Source of the DNA: Sarcocystis neurona
Lineage: Eukaryota > Apicomplexa > Conoidasida > Eucoccidiorida > Sarcocystidae
Assembly (NCBI GenBank): GCA_000727475.1
Contig: KL647289.1
Coordinates: 5,708,019 to 5,772,018, forward strand
DNA length: 64,000 nucleotides
Direction of reading: 5' to 3'
This document shows positions 59,601-64,000 of the stretch, one piece after another; the stretch's first letter is position 1; every line of letters starts with the position of its first letter. The position numbers and the translations under genes were made by a program. The notes below the pieces were generated by a model, which saw nothing but the letters and a program-made list of their open reading frames with translations, searched no databases and had not been told where the DNA came from.

Positions 59601-62600
59601 TCTTTTCTGCTCCTGGTGCCGCTGCTCGCGCCCTCTGACTTGCCCTGCTTTGCCGTCGCTGCTGCGGTGATGCTCTGCGACGCGACGGCTGCTGTCCTGC
59701 GGCTGCGGTGTGCCATTGTGGCCCTTGACCAGGCAGCAGCACGTGGAGATGCCGAGGCGCAGAATTACCTGGGCTATTTGTACTACGCCGGGGCTTCGGC
59801 AGGGGAGTGCCCTGGCGGAAGCAGCAGCAGCAGCGCCGAAGTCGCAGCTCCAGCAGCAGTCGCAGCGGGAGAGACTGCTGCCAGTCAGAAGGAGCGCTGC
59901 TTCTCTCTCGAACGTGACACGCAGCTCGCGACGCTCTACTTCTCTCAAGCCGCGCTAAGCGAATTTCCTGAGGCACTTTTCTTTCTCGGAGAACTAGAAA
60001 TGGAAGCCTCTTCAAAGACCCCGCCAGGAGAAAAAGTAAACTTTCTGTTTTCCCACCGCCTGCAACGGTGACTTTTTACAGTTCGCAGCAGACGACCTCC
60101 TCTATCCTTATACTCTGGTCGTCCCCAGTGGAGGAGTGCAATGTTATACATATGCCTGTAACATAATAGAAAGGAGAAAGGAAGAGACAAAGAGAAACGT
60201 AGTAGTGTGCACTGAACCCATACTATAGGCTCGTATCATACACTCAGAGAAGAAAAAGAAAAGTAGCAGGAAAGCCTATACATACTACAGGTTTGTATAC
60301 TAAGTTTAGAGGCCTCAGAGTGGAAGTGAGACAGGAAGACAGAAGGAGAAAGGTGGTAGTGTGAGCTGATCCCCATATTGTAGGCTCGTATAATACACTT
60401 AGAGACGAAAGAGAAAGGTAGTAGAGATTCCCGTGCAGGCTTGTATATTAGATTTAGAGGCACAAGAGAATGGTAGTCTGAGTTCGTACACACGTACGCT
60501 GGGATAATTTTGTGAAGCAGGGGGCGCAGACATATAGTCGTGTATATAAGAAGACAGTGGGAGGGACAAAAGACGAAGGTACATGGAGATCTGTGTGTGT
60601 GTGCGTGTGTGCCGGGACATGGGTGAAGACGTGTATGTACTCTGGTAGAATAGAATATGTCTGTGTTCACGTAAACCTCTGTAAAGGCATGAGAAGAAGA
60701 TGTATAAATATCTCGGGGAAAGTTATCGCAGCAGGGGCGCACGACGTTGAAGACTTCCAGAGGCCGGACACCCAGGGTACGCCTGTGTGTGTGCGTGGGT
60801 GTATGTGTTTATCACTCTTTCATGTTCCGCATACGTTTAGTCACATAGCAGCAACGTTGCTGGTAATGACAAGTACGCTTTCTCTTCCTTTCTGACAAAG
60901 GAAAAGAAAATATTCTGGATGTGGATATGTGCTGATACAATTCCGTAAAATGAAAGGGAGTCCTTACATAAGTAGATGTATACATACATATATATATATA
61001 TGTATAGGAGAGGGGGTATCCGCGTACGTGTATGTATGTGTGACGTGAATAATCTTGTGGATGTATACATATCTGTGTGTGTGCCTGTGTATGTATGTGT
61101 ATGTCTAACGAGGAGAGGGGGTACTTGCGTATGTGTGCGTGTATGTGTGCGCGTGTCTCACTCTCTCTCTCTCAATATATATATACATGTATATATATAT
61201 AAAAGGGGAGAGAGAGAGAGGTTGTACGTGTATACCTATATGTATATACATATATATATATATATGAAAAGAGGGCAAATTTGTGTATGTACATAGCGGT
61301 ATATGTGGACATGAGGGGAGAGTCGGATCGATACATAAATAGAGCAAAGATATATGTGACACACGTACAGCGTCCACGCAACTATATTATCTGCGAGTTG
61401 GTGCTGAGGGAGACGGTATTTATGCTCTGTAGAAAGCGGGTCATCACGTATATGCGCGGTGTAGCAGGGACTGAGACGTGGGGACGCCTGGTTGCTGAGG
61501 CGCAAAAGAGAAATCAGCGGAGGTCACCAGCTGGCTTTGCTGGTCCGCCTTGTTGACGAAGCTGTTTCTTCACCAGTGAGAAGCGTGGGCGCTAAGACAT
61601 ATCGACGTGTACATGTTGCGACGCGCATATTCGTATATATGTTTGTCTGTGCGTATCTACATTTAAACGCCGTAGGTATCCCTACGTGTGTTTCACAGGT
61701 CCACACGTATATACTCCTGTACAAGGACGTGTGTGTGTGTGCGTGTGTATACATATATACGTATACTCACACACACAAACACGTATGTTTGGATAAACAT
61801 ACATATATATGTATATATATATATATGTGTATATTTTCGGTAGGTGCACGTGTGTGTGCGTGTACGTACTAGAGGTCCACGTGTGGCGCTGCTTGAGTCT
61901 TGCCTGCCTGTCCCTTGATATGTAGGAGAGGTAGAAGTGTGTCGGACCACCTTTTCTGTCTACAAACTTCTTGGGGTGCGCGTGCACCTCGCTTTGTGCA
62001 GAGAGGGAGACACCTAGACGAGGGGCCTGTCATACCTCACAGTCGAGTGAGAGTGTAATACGAATTTATGCTGCTGTCCCAGTCGTCTGCGTCAGTAGAC
62101 GTACAACGTCGTCGTGACCCGGTGGCTGTGAAGAGAAGTAGCGTCCAGAGACACGCACGTTTTCAAATAAAATACGAGCTCTCAGTGGCACAAACGCGTC
62201 CAGGTAGAACGTGTGGCTGTTTACGACGTTTCAGCTGGCTCAGAGAGAGAAAGAGAAATGGCGGGGTTCAGACCCAAGCCGTTGTTGAACAGCCTTCTTC
62301 TGACGGCCTTGCGGCCGAGGTGCTTCTGTCTGCCAGTAGGCAAATACACGCGAAGCCAGAGGTGTGTGTGCGTGTCCAGATACGCGTTCCTCTTCTCAGG
62401 TATGTACAAGTATAGAGACATCCACGTAATATTACCCCGGCTTATGTGCCGGTACGGGTACGTACGTTGCGTCGTCGCTAGGCGTCTGTCCGTTTCTCCT
62501 TCTCTGCGCGTACGACTGCTGCTGTAGCAGGACGAGGAGCGACTCACTCGTGCACTGCGCTACTACCAGCGCGCAGCAGACGGCGGCTACGTCTTGGCTG

Positions 62601-62668
62601 CCTGGCGAGAGGCGCAGCTGCTGGAGGCGGGAAAGGGAGTCGAACGCTCGTGCGAAGGTGCTGCGCTG
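47388..62668 (+). CDS. SEL1-repeat protein (SEL1L/HRD3-like candidate), partial
   Basis: SEL1 repeats are about 36-residue helical pairs that form scaffolds; SEL1L/HRD3 is the ER-membrane scaffold of the HRD1 degradation complex. Proposed exons: 47388-47679, 50706-50763, 51687-51753, 52327-52463, 53858-54769 (end unsure), 55418-55532 (tentative), 56891-57123, 59733-60035, 62531-62668. Most splices rebuild a repeat in phase, for example AALDL+K+YGFDGLPPDPK, MAAFEE+AAGEKDAATAQ, LYLRG+IPGRWGVSRD, VDYFKQ+AAARGDAEAQ and PPGEK+DEERLTRALRYY. Recognisable repeats include AQALYELGDLYLRG, YGPALHALGNAYAMG, NYLGYLYYAG and RALRYYQRAADGGY. The 5' end (start, signal peptide) and 3' end (possible membrane segment) are not seen, so a general SEL1-repeat protein is as likely as HRD3. 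Large Gln/Glu/Ala insertions interrupt repeats. Introns reach 3 kb. Confidence 0.75.
50706..50763 (+). CDS. SEL1-repeat gene exon, 58 bases
   Basis: The exon follows CTCCACGCAG, supplies A to complete Lys, then YGFDGLPPDPKRAMAAFEE. It ends before GTCGTACGTG, a donor with C at +3. The join to AAGEKDAATAQ gives a textbook SEL1 repeat, which is the main support for this small exon. Confidence 0.65.
51687..51753 (+). CDS. SEL1-repeat gene exon, 67 bases
   Basis: The exon follows GTGCATTCAG and reads AAGEKDAATAQALYELGDLY then LR plus G before GTAGGC (phase 1). A.ALYELG..Y..G is the SEL1 consensus core. Confidence 0.75.
51935..52160. repeat. 20-bp CTG-rich tandem array in a SEL1-gene intron
   Basis: A unit TGCTTTGCTGCTCCTGCTGC (CTTG in later copies), with shorter 11-12 base variants, is repeated about nine to ten times. 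Since 20 is not a multiple of three, all frames drift through Leu/Cys/Ala on the plus strand and Gln/Ser/Ala on the minus strand. That explains the long antisense ORFs at 51851-52432. Confidence 0.85.
52327..52463 (+). CDS. SEL1-repeat gene exon, 137 bases
   Basis: The exon follows CTCTCCTGCAG, enters in phase 1 and reads IPGRWGVSRDIDAAVASFEG, then AAAMGYGPALHALGNAYAMG and LGPLQ before GTGAAG (phase 0). D...A...F..AA..G..PALH.LG..Y..G is a clear SEL1 repeat. Confidence 0.85.
52550..52945. repeat. Five-copy minisatellite, about 80-bp unit
   Basis: A unit containing CCGGATGTCTGTGTGTAGCT followed by ATCTCTCTATATAAACG recurs near 52562, 52640, 52720, 52797 and 52873, each followed by a TATA/TACGTA spacer and a GTAGATGCAT lead. 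Copies are diverged by several percent or more. It begins about 90 bases after the donor of the 52327-52463 exon. Confidence 0.85.
53858..54769 (+). CDS. SEL1-repeat gene exon with Gln-rich insertion
   Basis: Phase-0 acceptors exist at 53858 (GAATGCAG) and 53890 (TTGGCCGCAG). The exon reads YVPAVLAMGFRHFYGDGVVL, then DCEAALRHYKFAAE (SEL1), a long Ala/Glu/Gln-rich part, a second half-repeat RKRDPMAQYELAKQLEM, and a Gln/Pro/Glu-rich end. The listed end is the in-frame stop; a donor such as the one at 54497 (CAACAG before GTGCAT) is more likely if the gene continues. Confidence 0.65.
   Translation, partial: WGPCPAGTWPQMNEAEATRLQYLASLTDYVPAVLAMGFRHFYGDGVVLDCEAALRHYKFAAERAVLLLAPQLLLPARGPEGAAAAAAERERATTTASGDSRRSLSSAGQEEEEEEGQQQQLGEAAAAAAAAGGVILPPVPLTDADRLTSHSQQQFRDFQAAQQQQEEVLQYWQQRARKRDPMAQYELAKQLEMQQLQQLPQEQQQQPELHHQQVHQQQEKEKEEKGQQQQQLALLQQRQQHCPGGGEGRGCSPQPHMSQEEEQQLSPQSQHPEQPTQRLSPEQQQAASLGLKEKATANHTTKE
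54864..55205. repeat. Four-copy minisatellite, about 85-bp unit
   Basis: A unit starting GTAGATATATA, with TACGTCTCTACGTGTA, TTTTACGTATCTACGTAT, GTCACAC and TGTAGG then GTGTTC, recurs at about 54864, 54952, 55039 and 55120. It follows the Gln-rich SEL1-gene exon. Confidence 0.85.
55418..55532 (+). CDS. SEL1-repeat gene, tentative linking exon
   Basis: The exon follows TGCGCACAG and reads AAAMLVDEDLAVAALFRTFH, then KTSSCPALPPWQPHVEDS plus G before GTTGTC. Phases fit both neighbours (0 in, 1 out). The sequence is only loosely SEL1-like and the donor is weak. Confidence 0.35.
56891..57123 (+). CDS. SEL1-repeat gene exon
   Basis: The exon follows CTCTCTGCAG, enters in phase 1 and reads AAVNASGAVTLFRVDFEQRK, later SAQQGLTPALRDLGLLHLQE and GTGDNLKKAVDYFKQ before GTCCGC (C at +3). 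G..PAL..LG.L..........A..YF.QAA across the next junction is SEL1 consensus. Confidence 0.75.
59036..59170. repeat. Direct repeat of about 51 bp
   Basis: CGTGTATAACTGCTGACACA then CGTCTTTCGCGAAGATGTGT and GCGTCGGGCGA occurs at about 59036-59086 and again at 59119-59169 with one base change. A TG run separates the copies. The unit contains the palindrome TCGCGA. It is in a SEL1-gene intron. Confidence 0.9.
59733..60035 (+). CDS. SEL1-repeat gene exon, two repeats
   Basis: The exon follows GCCCTTGACCAG and reads AAARGDAEAQNYLGYLYYAG. A Ser/Ala/Cys-containing insertion follows, then LATLYFSQAALSEFPEALFF, LGELEMEASSKTPPGEK and GTAAAC; 101 codons, phase 0 at both ends. The frame is open upstream to 59616, which would hide the intron from an ORF-only reading. 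Confidence 0.8.
60195..60462. repeat. Four diverged copies of a 65-85-bp repeat
   Basis: The motif TGTAGGCTCGTATAATACAC then TTAGAGA (or TTTGTATACTAAGTTTAGAGG) recurs near 60222, 60288, 60380 and 60436, each followed by an AG-rich stretch with GGTAGT. It is in a SEL1-gene intron. Confidence 0.75.
62531..62668 (+). CDS. SEL1-repeat gene exon, 46 codons
   Basis: The exon follows CTGCTGTAGCAG and reads DEERLTRALRYYQRAADGGY, then VLAAWREAQLLEAGKGVERS and CEGAAL before GTAAGG; phase 0 at both ends. ALRYYQRAADGGYVLA is a clear SEL1 core. The gene should continue to the right, but no later exon was recognised in the window. Confidence 0.75.
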
Positions 62669-62878
62669 GTAAGGACAACGACGTGACAACAACACAGCAT
62701 TTATCAAAACCTGGCGCACATTATAGGAACTACGTGACTGGACAGCCACTGCGGCCGCGTGACAGCCTGTCGAGCCCTAGAGAGGGATACAACTTCTTTC
62801 GTGAGTAATTATGCGGTAAAAGGTACTTTACTCTCGTGCCAGGGGCATCTGGCAAAGATTCTGTCGTGCTGCCTCCCT

Positions 62879-63278
62879 CCTAGTAGTAGTGGTAGTATTG
62901 GTGGCAGTAAGAGTGGTAGTAGTAGGGGTAGTTGTAGTTGTAGTAGTGATCGTTATAGTAGCAGTAGTAGTAATAGCTATAGTAGCAGTAGGAGGAGTAG
63001 TACTAGTAGTAGTAGTGGTCGTGCTAGTTGTTGTAGTATCGTCATATGAGTAGTAATAGTAGTAGTGATGGTAGTAGTATAGTAGTAGTGATAGTAGTAC
63101 TAGTAGTATAGTAGTAGTAGTGGTAGTAGTAGTAGTAGCAATAGTGGTGGTGGTAGTAATAGTAGTAGTGTAGTAGTAGTAATAGTAGTACTAGTAGTAG
63201 AACTAGTAGTAATTTAGTAGTAGAAATGGTAGGAAGAGTAGGAGGAGCAGTGGTAATGGTAGCAGTACTACTGCAGGT
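62879..63278. repeat. TAG/GTA trinucleotide microsatellite field
   Basis: About 400 bases of interrupted (GTA)n/(TAG)n, densest at 63050-63200, similar in make-up to the field at 45.9-46.3 kb. It starts about 210 bases after the last SEL1-repeat exon seen. Confidence 0.9.
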
Positions 63279-64000
63279 TCTCTCACAGTGTGTACTTATG
63301 TACACGACTTCTCATATTTGGTGATTCTATTTCCCTGTGACTGCTGACAGGTTAGCATGTAGCTACGGCGTAATACGCCCTTATCAAATGCGTTGCTTTT
63401 TTCGCGTCCAGCGTTACTCCTGCTGTTGCGATGAAGACGAGGGGCGTAAGAAGTTGCGCCTTTTTCGTTGCCGCCTATGCCGCTGTCCCGGTGTGTACCA
63501 TCACCATTGACATCTATACAGAGAGAGAGGTATAGTACACTATCATTAACAGTTATATATGCCGAGAAATCTAGCATTATCTTATATATATAGAGAGAGA
63601 TGTAGCATCTTAGCTACTATACATATGTGTATGCCTGCAAGCACGTTGTTGTGCGTGATGTGTGCCACGTATACCATTGCATACGTTGTTGAGTATGAAT
63701 AAGGAAGGATTTTGCGGGACTGTGTTTGCGAAGAAACGATTGTCTCTTGTGGACGTGTACACTCTCGCAGAAAACGTACGAAGCGGTAGTATTATACAAG
63801 AAACTTTTCACGTGGTACGCCTACGGGCACGTGCGCCTATGTATACACGTACAGATACAGAGCTTGTGAAGTGTGTGTAGAGAAGTGTGTGTAAGGAGAG
63901 CACGCAGATTGTCCAGGACGTGGAATGTCTATCGGCGTGATAGATAGACGGGTGCCCCCTCTCTGCGTGTGTTACATACACATAAATCCATCACGCATTA
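63279..64000. other. No supported gene
   Basis: Short open pieces only. A plus frame at 63691-63880 (MNKEGFCGTVFAKKRLSLVD) looks protein-like but has no family match or secure splice borders. It could be part of the continuing SEL1-repeat gene intron. Confidence 0.4.

Noticed and set aside
1..64000. Telomeric TTTAGGG-type repeats
   Set aside because: Looked for because the window is repeat-rich; no tandem run was seen.

Overview
The window looks like nuclear DNA from an apicomplexan coccidian, most likely Eimeria. The basis is the very dense CAG/CTG trinucleotide content, which gives runs of Gln, Ala, Ser, Leu or Cys depending on the frame. Other signs are intron-rich genes with GT..AG introns of 0.35-3 kb, long TATA/TGTA simple repeats between genes, and no bacterial-style gene packing. 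No rRNA, convincing tRNA, CRISPR array or telomeric heptamer was seen. The CAG repeats keep several frames open at once on both strands, so long ORFs here are weak evidence. The gene models below rest on splice-phase continuity and domain logic.

Layout. (1) 182-5193 (+): an unrecognised multi-exon gene, open at the 5' end, with Q/A/S-rich homopolymer tracts. (2) 5.2-16.9 kb: a low-CAG, gene-poor stretch of TA/TG repeats with one possible decayed reverse-transcriptase fragment on the minus strand near 11.1 kb. (3) about 16.9-27.1 kb (+): a split RecA/RAD51-family gene, most like RAD51D, whose Walker A lysine and Walker B aspartate both appear to be missing. (4) 28.1-30 kb (+): weakly supported exon-like pieces. 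(5) 30.2-32.6 kb: noncoding, with a 103-bp inverted repeat around a 325-bp spacer. (6) 32.6-38.6 kb (-): an unrecognised gene with a huge Ala-rich, low-complexity first exon followed by small exons that include a strongly hydrophobic segment. (7) 41-45 kb: CAG/CTG-dense sequence with one good plus-strand exon and otherwise ambiguous coding. (8) 45-47.3 kb: a TAG/GTA microsatellite field. (9) 47.4-62.7 kb (+), running off the right end: a SEL1-repeat gene (SEL1L/HRD3-like candidate) split over at least nine exons; most junctions join half-repeats in the right phase. (10) 62.9-64 kb: another TAG/GTA field and simple sequence.

The genes show no functional link with each other. The RAD51-like gene suggests recombination repair. 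The SEL1-repeat gene suggests a scaffold, possibly in ER-associated degradation. The most unusual points are the double-Walker-degenerate RAD51 paralogue, the fragmentation of SEL1 repeats by long repeat-filled introns, two well-supported splice donors of GTC type, the large inverted repeat, and several diverged minisatellites inside introns.
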